DNA of 64,000 nucleotides from Apiosordaria backusii (taxonomy: Eukaryota; Ascomycota; Sordariomycetes; Sordariales; Lasiosphaeriaceae), in contig JAUKTV010000006.1 in assembly GCA_030549205.1 (NCBI GenBank), positions 2,746,501 to 2,810,500 of the forward strand, given 5' to 3'. Below, piece after piece: positions 1-10,350 of this stretch (the first letter of the stretch is position 1; every line of letters starts with the position of its first letter). The translations under genes were made by a program, and so were the position numbers. The notes beneath the pieces were generated by a model. The model searched no databases, was not told where the DNA came from, and saw only the letters and a list, made by a program, of their open reading frames with translations.

Positions 1-985
1 GCAGATAGGTGGTTGGAGGGGTATAGTACTATCAGTATACTGTATAATATTTAGGTATAGGAGGTTACGGTAATAACTTTCTTTAAGCTAGCTTATAAGG
101 AGGAGGATTACTTTAGGTAAGAGGATAGAAAGTAATATAATACTAAGCTTAATATTACAATAAGCTTAGCTATAATTTTAACAATAAGAGCTCCAGTTAC
201 AATGACAAGTACAAGCACAAGTACAAGTACTTCGAAGGTAACAACTACTAGCACGATAAGCACTAGCACGACAAGCACTAGCTTAAGGGTAACGACTATA
301 TTTATAACTTCGACTTCGACTACTGCGCCTATAGTTAGTTAGACTTTATAGAGATAATAGTAAGTTATACAGGTTTCGGGCTCTATTAGTAGTTATTAAT
401 AAATAGACAGCGGTAATATAGAATTCATTGGTCTAATAGCATATACAGTAGGTACTTACGCAATCTACAACCCCTACTACGCTCAAGTAAGTGACCCGAT
501 ATCCCCTTCTCTTTTTACCTAATCGAAACTGACTTGTCATTAAAGTACGTTCCCACCCAAGGACCGCCAACATGGTAAACAACCGACGTGAGCATCACAA
601 GCTAGGAGAGCAGGATGTTTATAAAAGAATGTGTAAATATTATTAAAGCTACATAAAATTCCTAAAAAGTTCCAATCTACCCCTAACATTCGCTAAGAAA
701 AAGCCGATTATCGAAAATATACCAAGGGCAGATTAAAGTATATTACAGGACCAGATTTCATATCCCATCTCTATCCATTTTCTAAATAATCCTCCAAAAC
801 ACCTCGTTTATCATCCTCCATCTTACAATCACCAGTCATTATCCATTAAAAGCTCCAGTCCGAATCCCCAATATGTTGTTTCTATCCTCCTAAAAGAAAT
901 GTCATATCCAAACTATTACTACCGAGCTTTGATGATGGGGCAGGAGACCTCGAAACTTTGTTGGGCAGTGTATGCTGCAAGCTGC
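1..985. other. AT-rich RIP-affected flank with a Ser/Thr-rich coding relic
   Basis: The stretch is rich in TpA and low in CpA/TpG, as expected after RIP. From 202 to 342 on the plus strand a short open frame starts with ATG and reads almost only Thr and Ser (alternating ACA/AGT/AGC/ACT codons) before a TAG. This resembles the O-glycosylated stalk of a fungal cell-surface protein, but the upstream frame is full of stops, so at most it is a remnant or a degenerate microsatellite. No other gene is visible; 480-900 has more normal composition but no convincing frame. Confidence 0.4.
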
Positions 986-1192
986 TTAGATGACAGTGGC
1001 GGGGGAGGCAGCCTGGTTGTTAATCTGCTCGCCGCCAACGTTGGCGTTGATGGGCGCAGCGACGGGGACCTGGACAGTGTTGCCCTCTAGGACGTCGTTG
1101 ATGAAGATATCGTTGAGGATACCGTCCTGAGGAGTAGGAGCGGCGAGAGCTAAGGTGGCGAAGAAGGTAAGGGCGATAGTAGTAAATTGCAT
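986..1192 (-). CDS. Small secreted protein, 68 aa, no cysteine
   Basis: The minus-strand frame opens with ATG at 1192 and encodes 68 residues. The first 18-19 form a typical fungal signal peptide (Met-Gln-Phe, a Thr/Ala/Leu/Phe-rich core, then an Ala-Ala-Pro cleavage region), so the product is probably secreted or cell-wall associated. The mature part is about 50 residues, lacks cysteine, and contains a Val-Pro-Val-Ala-Ala-Pro-Ile-Asn stretch followed by an Asn/Gln-rich tail. I have seen similar small 'PVxAPIN' secreted proteins in other ascomycetes but know no function. The frame extends upstream without a stop, but the signal peptide fixes the start. Flanking DNA is RIP-affected while this frame keeps normal codons, so it may still be functional. 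Confidence 0.6.
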   Translation of the reverse strand: MQFTTIALTFFATLALAAPTPQDGILNDIFINDVLEGNTVQVPVAAPINANVGGEQINNQAASPATVI

Positions 1193-2610
1193 TTTGAAGG
1201 TTGGGTTGGTAGTTGGGCTTTGGAAAAGCGTTTGAAGAGTTGTTGATGAAAGTAAAGGAAGTGTAAGTGTAATTATTTGTTTATAAATGTAGTAAATACT
1301 GATAAGGAGAGAGTTATTGGATAAGAGGAAAGGATAAGGTCTTTTATACACTTTTTTAAGCCTTAGACTAATAGTACCAACACATATCATGCTTCTCCCT
1401 TCGTTAGTATCTCGATGCCGGCCGTAAAGTAATCGACCTCCTTCTAACTGTTATAATTGCGACATCCGCCGGGCCTATTACTTACAGCCTCAGCCGCTAT
1501 AGTAATTAACACTTTAACAGCTTATAGTCAGACCGGTTTCAATTACTTTCAAACATTCTTACTAATACCCTAACAACCAACATATACAGACATAAATACC
1601 TTTAGCCATCTTTAAAATAATACTTATAGATACTAAATAATAAGCGGTATCGAATACCCAATACGCTTAAATATCGATTTCTTATAAATATAAAGCCAAG
1701 ATTAAAACTACAAAGATCTTATCGTACAAAGGGGTTACCTAAAACGCAGAAGCTCCCGCCCTCGGACATTTATTTCTCCGTTTAGCAATATTATTTTAAA
1801 TAACTAACGGAAGATTTATCAATAAAAATAAAAGAAGAAATTATTTCGATATCAAAGGTGGTTAATTCCACAAACAGATCTCACTGCAAGACGGCATCAA
1901 TACAGGGTTATCGACAGACAGAAACCCTCCAATTAAAACTCTCCTACCTCAGCTATTACCTCCGATAAAGCTTCAAATAGAAAAGGATAGCGAGGTGTCC
2001 CTTCTGAACAGCTTAGCCAAGACACAGAGCGGCCTATATCATAGTAAATCTCAATTACCCATAGCTTATGCACGCGGTTCAAGATGCCGATACCCCATCT
2101 TTTACCAGAAAAAGAATAGCATCAGAGTCGGTCAAGAAACTGCAAAGTTCCCATCAGAATCTGCGCATGGATAAGCAAGAGCTTTTGGCAATAACCCAGC
2201 TATCGCTTCTGAGAAAGTTACTGTATTACCAACACGCCCAGATTCAGAGTGAGAACTCCCCGCTCCAACGAACATATTGACAACTTTCAATATCCTCCAA
2301 TTCTGATCCGTATTGCAATAGACATAACATCATCTCACCATCACTGCCATCTTCTCTTTCCAATATCCACCATGCCCAACCGTAGCATGCATTCCATGAC
2401 CACAGATGACGTTGTCGTTACCACCACACGCACAAAACATTAAGATAATGCCATAATGCTCACCATCACCAGAGATCCGTGCTAAGATCCATAAAAGTCC
2501 CCTTCTGCTCGTCTTCCCATTACTCCCAAACATAGTTCATCGCATCACCAACCAGATCTCATTACACCCATCAACCCCACTCCCATTTCCCCCCTAACAA
2601 AACCGCCAAA
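1193..2610. other. Intergenic, partly RIPed, upstream of the Hsp20-like gene
   Basis: 1193-1860 is AT-rich and TpA-rich. 1860-2610 has more normal composition. A 70-codon ATG frame at 2068-2280 reads a Gln/Leu-rich helical-looking peptide, but it has an upstream stop, no recognised domain and no flanking exons that I could find, so I do not call it a gene. A TATA-like CCATAAAAG lies at about 2490, roughly 120 bp before the Hsp20 ATG. I searched for heat-shock elements (inverted GAA/TTC units with 2-nt spacing) and saw no clean trimer. Confidence 0.35.
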
Positions 2611-3342
2611 ATGGTCTTCACCTTCCCCTCAGACCTCTACTCCACCGACCCCAACTTCACCACCCTATTTCGTCTCTTAAACAACTTCGACACCTACTCC
2701 CGCAAAGTCCAAAATGAATCCGCCTCCACCCCAGCCCCTCCCTCCCGCGGTGGCCGTCACCGCCGCGGTCCCCGTCCTCGCTTCGGTCCGTTTATATCCC
2801 TACTGGTTTTTTCCTCTCACAGACCAACCATTAACCCATCCCTAAACATCCGCGAAACCCCCAAATCCTACGAACTCTACAGCAAAGTCCCCGGTATATC
2901 CCGCTCCAACATCCACATAGAGCTCACCCAAGAAAACATCCTCCTCATCCGCGGCCATGTCGACCGCCCTTACAACACTTCCCCCCCTTCCTACCTTCCT
3001 CACAAAATCAAGCGCAAGCCCGTCACCGTCATGGGCGAGAAATGTGACGATTGTAATTGTGGCCCTAACAAGCCGTGTGGGGAATGTGAGAAGAATAAGT
3101 GTGAGTGTACAAAGGGGAAGCATTGTGATGTTTGTAGGATGGATACTTGTCCCAAGCATGAGGGTAAGGGTACCAAAGGGGAGGAGAAGGCGAAGGATAA
3201 TAATGCGACGATTCGGTATCTTTTAAAGGACAGGTTTATTAAGGACTTTTTAAAGGAGTTTACTTTTCCAAAGCTACTACAGGAGTTTAATATTAAGGCT
3301 AGGTTAAAAAATAGGGTACTAAAGGTGATGGTACCTAAGTAG
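2611..3342 (+). CDS. Hsp20/alpha-crystallin small heat-shock protein with a 10-Cys insert; C-terminus truncated by a premature TAG
   Basis: This is a 243-residue protein of the fungal Hsp30/Hsp20 class, ATP-independent chaperones that bind unfolding proteins. The N-terminus (residues 1-35) has the family pattern ending FRLLNNFDTYSR. The alpha-crystallin domain starts near residue 78 (NIRETPKSYELYSKVPGI) and continues with IHIELTQENILLIRGHV. It is then interrupted at about residues 146-190 by ten cysteines in CxxCxC/CxxC spacings. It resumes with FTFPKLLQEFNIKARLKNRVLKVMVPK. The TAG at 3340-3342 falls directly after VPK, yet the frame continues open for 12 codons to a second TAG (3379-3381) and encodes the I-x-I motif (KIKI) expected at the end of small Hsps. 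The 3' third is C-depleted, as after one-strand RIP. The domain call is secure; whether the truncated protein works is unknown. Confidence 0.85.
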   Translation: MVFTFPSDLYSTDPNFTTLFRLLNNFDTYSRKVQNESASTPAPPSRGGRHRRGPRPRFGPFISLLVFSSHRPTINPSLNIRETPKSYELYSKVPGISRSNIHIELTQENILLIRGHVDRPYNTSPPSYLPHKIKRKPVTVMGEKCDDCNCGPNKPCGECEKNKCECTKGKHCDVCRMDTCPKHEGKGTKGEEKAKDNNATIRYLLKDRFIKDFLKEFTFPKLLQEFNIKARLKNRVLKVMVPK

Positions 3343-3381
3343 GAGATTATTAAGAGGGAGAGGAAGATTAAAATTCAGTAG
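3343..3381 (+). other. Read-through tail of the Hsp20-like gene with the displaced I-x-I motif
   Basis: The frame beyond the TAG at 3340-3342 stays open for 12 codons, is Lys/Arg/Ile-rich, contains an Ile-Lys-Ile triplet and ends at TAG 3379-3381. Small heat-shock proteins normally end with such an I-x-I extension, which docks onto neighbouring subunits. The simplest reading is that the first TAG was CAG (Gln) and was converted by RIP. Confidence 0.7.
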
Positions 3382-3567
3382 ATAAGAAAACAAGTAATAT
3401 AATTAATGTAAATTAATGATATATATATAGCTATAAAAAGGTATTATATTCGTTCGTTATGTGTTATCCCGTCGTCATTTATTTGTGCTTTGTCTGGTGG
3501 TTATCAGCATTACTCCCATCTGATGTTCATTTGGCAAGACGCCCCTCAACCCAACCCAATTCATCCC

Positions 3568-4068
3568 CTAACACCTCAATCTCAACCACAACCTCGTACT
3601 ATATATCCTCGCAGGCAACCTCACCTTCCGAACCTTAATACTCCTACTTCTACTCCAGCTACTCCTCGACCTGCTACGCCTATAGTAGTAATAATAGTAA
3701 TAGTAACCATATCTACTTCTACTCCTAACTTTCTCCTCATAGTAGTAACTCAGCTACTTCTCCTTCTACAACAAACGTTTAATAATCTAAATAATAAGAA
3801 TAACCACAACCAATATTCCAACAACGATACCAGCGATCTCGCCTCCGTTCAAATTTAGACCACCTCCACCAGCAACAACCACTGCCTCGTTAGTGGTGGT
3901 GGAAGGGATGTAGACAGTTTGCGTCTCTTGCAGGACTTGAACCGTGGGGTCAGAGAGATCAGTTAGAATGGGGCCCCAGACAGTCACAGTTGCGACTTGG
4001 CAGACGTTAACTTGGCGGACGTTGACTTAGCGGATTTGGTCTTAAGCCGGTACGATTGGTGGCGCCAT
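3568..4068 (-). pseudogene. RIP-killed single-pass membrane protein (Gly-rich linker, TM helix, basic Arg/Ser/Tyr tail)
   Basis: On the minus strand a frame starts at ATG 4068 and can be followed for 167 codons to 3568, interrupted by TAA or TAG at five sites. Residues 34-67 read an ectodomain with VQVLQETQTVYIPSTTT, followed by GGGGLNLNGGEIAGIVVG, which runs into a Val/Ile transmembrane helix. The cytosolic side has Lys/Arg, an SRSR block and eight consecutive tyrosines. Fungal proteins of this layout (GG-LNL-GG-x-IAGI-TM, then an RS- and His-rich tail) are familiar to me, though their function is not known. The Tyr run occupies the place of the usual His run, and each stop sits where CAA/CAG or TGG would be expected. 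This is a textbook CpA-to-TpA signature. A longer original C-terminus, to a TGA at 3475-3477, is possible. Confidence 0.7.
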
Positions 4069-4640
4069 GGTTGGTAATAAGTGAAGGCTTAAAAGTTTTT
4101 TAAGATGAGGCGCTGGCAACGTCTGTCCTAAAAGACGACGAGAAACAGTGTGTGTAGTTTGCACGAGTGAGTTGGATGAAATCTGATCAGCAAAAGCGCG
4201 ACCGATGGTGGGGAATAATTATCACTTTAAAAAGTCGCAACATTTCCTGTTCCTGTGCCTGGCTAAATTGTGCCCAGTGGTGGTGTCATTGACGCCAGTT
4301 GGACCAGTGGGCACCGCGATGTAACACCCAAGTCCAGTAAGTGCCAAGACACATGACGAGCCAATACGATAACGAAGATGCCCCAAACCTGCATGATGGA
4401 GAAAGTGTGGTGTTTTTCTGTGTCTTCAGAAGCCGCAAGAGTTGAATGCATGTCATACTTATATGGTTCGGTCAAAACTTTATTCTACGATCTCCAACTC
4501 AAAATGTAAACAGCGGCACATACTGAAACACAAAAAATGTCCATACAGACAATCATTTCAAGGGAAATGTACTGCTAATTCTGGAAGAAATATCTGCTAA
4601 ATTCTAAGCAGAATTTCCCTGTAGTATTCTACATCCACTC
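4069..4640. other. Intergenic with a possible small ORF relic
   Basis: Composition is near normal. On the minus strand an ATG at 4451 opens a short frame containing IMQVWGIFVIVLA, a possible signal or membrane segment. After this segment the more protein-like reading continues in a different frame (ALTGLGCYIAVPTGP, then a Thr-rich stretch), suggesting a frameshifted secreted-protein relic. There is too little to name a gene. Confidence 0.25.
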
Positions 4641-7600
4641 CCCTCCATCTTTAACACTCCAGGTTTAGCCGCGAAGCGCTAATAGAAAATAAATACTGAA
4701 ATTTAAAAATAAAACCGGGCGGTAATCTCAGTTTATATATATCGTTACTTTAATTATAGTATACAGTTTATTTCTAGCTTTATAAGGATAAGGTATCTAT
4801 TTACTATATTATTATTGTCTATTGACTGTAGGTTCTAACCAATCGCTTTTATAATCGTTATATTCTTTACATTATCTTTATCAAAATTAATTAAAATATT
4901 TAAAGAGCGGTAATATCTATATATAGACTATTTATTAACTTAAAGTATAATATAGTAGAACTAAGATCTTTTATACTGTATATTAGAAAAATATAAAATT
5001 GTATACTCCTTATTTCTAATAGAAAATCTAAATCTTAGGATATAATATCCTGTTAATTATAAGTAATATAACTGTAATATAGAGGTCTTATATTAAAGAC
5101 TGTACTTTATTAAAAAATTTAAAATATAAGCCTTTAAATAGAGGGAAATATAAGGTACTTTAATAAAACTTATAGTAGTAAAAATTAAAATGTAATTATA
5201 TTGAAATAATATAATTAAAAATAAGTTTATTATTTAAAAAATAAAAAAGGTATATTAGACTATTTAATTTAATAAATTTACTACTTATAAAAAGAAAATA
5301 TTATAAGTAAATAAATATAAACTATAAAGATGCTTTAATGATTAGAATAAAAGAAAGTTTTATAATTTTCTTTAAATAATTTTATAATCCTTTAAGGGTT
5401 TAAAAAAAGGTAATATTATTAAATTATAAGAAAGTATTTAAAATAATATATAAAAAGTTAATAAAACTAATATTAAATACTGAAATATATTATATATTTT
5501 ACTTTATAAAAGATACTTTTAATAAACTATATAAAATAAACTAACATTATTTTATAATAAATTGACTACGATTTTTTTAATTTTTATAATTTTAATTTAA
5601 AATACTATAAAAAACCTATTTTTTATTTTAATAATATTTTTCAGTTATTATAAATATATTAAAAAAGTATTAAAATTAAATATTTAAATAAACGTTAAAA
5701 ATTTAATATAGCGTTTATATAATAACTATTATTTTTATAGTAATATATTTAATAACATTTACTTATAAATCGATAAATCTGGATCGATTTATTACTTACT
5801 ATATCGGTTAAAAACCAATTAACCCTTTCTTTCTATAAAGTAAATAAAGAGAGTATTTTAAAATACTTATATATAAGGACGTTTTATTATTTACTTTATT
5901 AAATTTAATAAAATTTAAGGACCTTTTTACTATATAAATAACTTTAAAATATATTAAAAGTTAAGTGAAAAATCTAAATTTATAAATAATAACTTTTAAA
6001 AGTAAGATAGGGTTAAAGATATTAATATTATATAGTAAGAAGTTTATTTTATATAAAGTTAATAACTTTATATTTAATATAACTATCTTTATAATTGTAA
6101 TCGGCTTTTTAAACGATACTTTTAAAAATAAGTTTAGCTTTATAAAAAACTTTTACTTTATTTAAATAACCTTAAATTACAATTCTTTAAATTTATTTTA
6201 AAAAAAAAGTATTTTCAATATACTAATCTTTCATTATCCTAGCTTTAATTATTTAAGAATAAGTTTATATATATAATTAATTAAATATAATATTTATTTA
6301 AAATACCTCTGTATACTTAAAAAGTATATAAAATTTAAAGCTACTATTACTTTATATACCTTTTAAAGAAAAGCTGAAGAGGTAATTAAAGGTTAAAAAA
6401 GTTTTACTTTGTATTTAATAATAATTACTAACTATTATAAGTATAATAATTTAAGGCTAATTATAGTAAATAATAAACTATTAAAATATAGGTATATATT
6501 AAATATATATTAATTAGTCTATATAGGTTAATATTATCGTTACTTTTATTAATTAACCTTTGAAATTAACCTTTATAAATATAGTTATATATTTAAACCG
6601 TTTAATAAATACTAAGGCTTTAATAATAATAGCCTTTAAAGATTTTAAAATTATTATTAAAGAATATTAATTTAATAAATTTAAATAACTTTAAAAATTA
6701 CTTAAAAATGTAATTACTTTAAAGTTTAGAACATTAAAGGTAGTTTAAAAAATAAGGACTGATCTATATTATATATTTAACGATATTTATAAAAAGGCCT
6801 AAGTAATATAAGTTATTATATAAAAGAAGGTAGAAAAAAGAATATAGGATAATTTTTTTAAAAATATTAATAGTATAGAAATTAATCGCTAATTCTATAA
6901 TAAAAAATTAAAGTACTTTAATTAATTTAAAACTAAACTTAATATTAAATTTTAATTTAGATAAATTCTTAACAAACGGATAATTATCATTTAATTTCTA
7001 ATCGAAGATTTAAATGAAAGCTTCGAAAGTATAAAGCTTTAGGTTTATATTTATATAATAAATATATTAATCCTTTTAAGTAAATTTATAAAGTTTTTAA
7101 AATTAATATTAATATATATAAATAACGATCTACTTTAACTATCTTTACTAATAAATAAAATAAATTAGGGTAAAATATTTTAGAAAACTAGGTTAATATA
7201 TAAAATTAAGCATTGCTTTTTTTATTATTAGGATTTAATTAATAATAGAAAGTTTAGTATAAAATATAAAGTAAAGGATTATATAGAAAGATATTATTTC
7301 TATAAATATAATGAAGCTATTACTATTCAATGCCTAAATCTTATATATAGGTATAAAAGTACTAGTAGCATTACTGCCTTTAAGAATTATCTTATTAGCA
7401 AATATTTATATAATATCTTTGCCTATTGCTTTATAGAATTTACACTTACGCAAATGGCTTTAAAAACCTAAACAGTTGATTATTTATTAAGAGTATAGTA
7501 GTATTGTACTGTATAAGGTGTTCTATACTCTTTAGGTAGTTTAGTAGAAATACTTTAAAATAAAATAAAACTGAGTTTACTATTATTATTAAATTAATAG

Positions 7601-9239
7601 GATAAAATATTTTTAACTTTATAACGTAAGAGTTTCTGACTAAAGAAATAGTAATGCCGTTCTATATAGTTAAATAGAATGTAAGCAAACCTAAATATAT
7701 ACATTATAATATTATGTTTTTTTATTTATAAAGATAAGATCTATAACTTTAAGATTCGACCTGTTTAGGTGTAAGGTGTAACTAAGAATAGCATCACGGT
7801 AAACAAATAGTCTAATCTCTATCACTTTATAAATTCATTTGCTAATATACAACATCTTCCCTTTCTCGTATATCTACTAAGTTACAGCGTAAGGCTATTA
7901 AATAAAAAAAATAAGTATAAAAATAATACTGTATATTAATCTGTTAGCGCTTGGTATTATAATTTCGCTTAACTAAAAATAAAACTTCTAATAAGTAAAT
8001 GTATAAAAAGCTTATTTTAAGATCAGTTAATTTTAGAAAATAGAATGGAAATCTTAAAATTAATATAAAGGTATAATTAAAATCGTAAATAGACTTATTA
8101 TAAATTTACTTTAATCTTTTTATATTAGTTAATATTTAATTAATACTTTTTATTTACTAATATTTCTGATGTTATAATTAATTAAGTTACTTTAATATAG
8201 TAGGTGCTTTTTTTTTTATACCTCCTTTTTATCCTTAACCTTTTTTATAACGAATAGGCTTAGAAGGCCTTTTCAAATAATAATAAGGAAATGTTTATTA
8301 AAAAAAAGCGGATATTTCTATAGAATTTAATTAAGTTAAATAAAAATATAATTAAGATAATTACTTTTTAGTTTAATAAAATTAATAATAAATATTCTAA
8401 TAATATTAAAAACCGTATTATATTACTTTTATTAATATAGAAGTTACTTAAGGAAAAGAAGGAAAGATATATACAATATAAAGAGTATAAGGTCTCTTAA
8501 TAAGTCGAAAATAATAAGGTTAAGTAGAGAGTATTAATTACGATATTAGTTATTATACTATATAAGACTAAGATTAGTTTAACGGATTCTTTTAATAATA
8601 TAGCATCTATAAATAAAAAAAGCATACTTAAAATTTATAAAAAGAAAGTGAAAAGCTATTAAAATAGTTAAAATAACGATAGTAAAAGCGAGGAGAAAGA
8701 ATATAATAGTATTTAAAACGAAGAGAATGGAGAGTCAGTAAAAGAAGAGGTCGACTTATAATTAGAAAGTAGTAAAGAAGAGAAAAGACTAAAGAGGAAG
8801 TTATAGCGACGAAATTTAGTAAAAGGGCATAAGGAAAGTTTAAAATAGAGAAAGAGTAGATAATAAGTATCTTAAGGCTATGTAGATTTACTGGTTTTTC
8901 TCTTTATATTTCTTTATTCTTTAATCGCTATTCTTTTCTAATTTCTATAGTTTATTAGGTCTTATAATAAATAGTACTTTCTATTCTTTAAAGTAAATTA
9001 AGATAATTCCTAAAATAAAAATATACTTGTCTTTAAATAAAACTAAATAGGCACTTCCTTAGTCGCTTTATTTTATTAACTTTGCGCTCTATTTTTTCTA
9101 TTCTTTAGAACTATACTTATTATTTATAATAAACTTTAAATTTTCAATTAAATTATCCAATAGCTGATTAATCCTGATTAATGACGGGGTCTAATTGACT
9201 ATAATGCTTAGTTTACCAGTGAGTTCGAGTTTAACCTTG
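4641..9239. other. 4.6-kb RIP-degraded AT-rich block
   Basis: This block is almost entirely A/T, with TpA very frequent and CpA/TpG nearly absent, and no open frame of useful length on either strand. It must descend from repeated DNA (transposons), but I could not identify the element with confidence. A His/Tyr/Asn-rich reading near 6400-6450 hints at a FAR1/MULE-like transposase and is too weak to call. A G-containing, less mutated segment (Glu/Lys/Ser-rich readings) lies at about 8650-8900. Confidence 0.6.
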
Positions 9240-10350
9240 CTTAAACTGTATTTTTAGTATTCTGTATTTGCGGCCTTGCGTTGTTTTAAAGCGTTCGAGA
9301 CCCTTGATATCCTTTTGCGCTTGGTAGGTACCGCTATCTGGGGTATAGTTTAGTGCGATAAGCCTTTGGCAATATGAGTGTCGGGTGAATCCCGCTGTTG
9401 ACGAGATCGTAGCGTTCTATAGGCATCGAAACTCTCAGGCTTAGCCTGAGCCGGTCCCAAATTTTCATTCTTTCCTGCCAGGTTTGCGGCCGCAACCCCT
9501 TCTTCTACTGGTCCTGATTAGCATTCTCTGCGGAGACCACTCCTGAAGGCACACTCACCGTTGTTGTGCTCACTGGCCTGCGGATTCGATTCTACCTGGG
9601 TACGGATACCAAGGGGTTGCACAGGCCTGGCTGAAATAGCGGGATCACTGCTAGTATTGCACAAGGGGGTAGGTCTTTCTTTGTCTTGCAACTTCTGCAT
9701 CTTTTCCTCCAGGAGCCGCCGTGTCTCAGGTTTGAGACCAGCTAAGTATTTTGTCAGTATCTCTTGACACTTTCTAGCGGCAGTATCCGGAGACAGTTTA
9801 GCGGCAGTACTCGAAGGCAGGTTGCGCGCTAGGTATGCCACGCTACGCAAGTTAGGGATAGATGGGGCAGTAGACGGCTTTGAACGCGTTTTTGAAGTCT
9901 TCGTGCCTTCGCTAGTGGCAGCGAAGGTCGGAGGGCTTGGTTGGGACTGAGAAGATATTTTGCACGGGCAAGTAGGTAATAATGACAGAAGATGTGGCAA
10001 TAAAGCGGCTGAAGTGATACCGCGTCGTAGAGGGTAAAAGGGCGACGGTGACACTGTTATAGTGCTGCTGCTGCTCGTGGCGCTGGTGATTGTGATGAAA
10101 AGGAGAAGAAAGAAACCGTCGACAGCATGGTGGAGGTCCGGTATTTATGGTTTATCTGATAGCGCTATAACACTTTGTGGCAGCTATCCCTGTAAGGCTC
10201 TCGAACTGGGGCCAGGGCTTAAGAGTGTGACAATAATGCCGCACAATGCACGAAATTCCCCCTTCGGCCGCCGAGGCGGGCATTTTGCCCTGTTTGAAGC
10301 CCCAGATACGAATTATAGGTATGAAGCACGTCAGTGGAACAACTTCAGAT
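9240..10350. other. Spared 1.1-kb island of normal composition inside RIPed DNA
   Basis: Base composition changes sharply at both edges: TpA-rich DNA stops near 9240 and resumes near 10,350. Inside, CpG, CpA and GC-rich words such as GCGGCCGC are intact. The island holds the minus-strand frame described at 9518-10150. It looks either like unique DNA between two RIPed repeats or like DNA inserted after RIP ended. Confidence 0.55.
9518..10150 (-). CDS. Hypothetical protein, helical Lys/Glu-rich C-terminal half (start not identified)
   Basis: A minus-strand frame is open from about 10,150 to a stop at 9518. It contains no usable ATG: the apparent start at 10,054 is GTG, so any real gene needs an upstream exon or is a fragment. 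The first half is Ser/Pro/Thr-rich and low in information. The second half has two similar segments (SSTAAKLSPDTAARKCQEIL) and an amphipathic stretch KPETRRLLEEKMQKLQDKE that looks like genuine protein sequence, possibly a coiled coil. I do not recognise a family. It is the only coding candidate of the un-RIPed island. Confidence 0.3.

Noticed and set aside
899..1090. Plus-strand ORF of 63 codons
   Set aside because: It lies antisense to the secreted-protein gene and has no protein-like features.
2842..3226. ORFs on both strands inside the Hsp20 gene
   Set aside because: They are shadows of the Hsp20-like frame.
6380..6700. Possible FAR1/MULE transposase
   Set aside because: A His/Tyr/Asn-rich reading resembled the HNH region of FAR1/MULE elements if Tyr is read as original His, but no second motif could be found.
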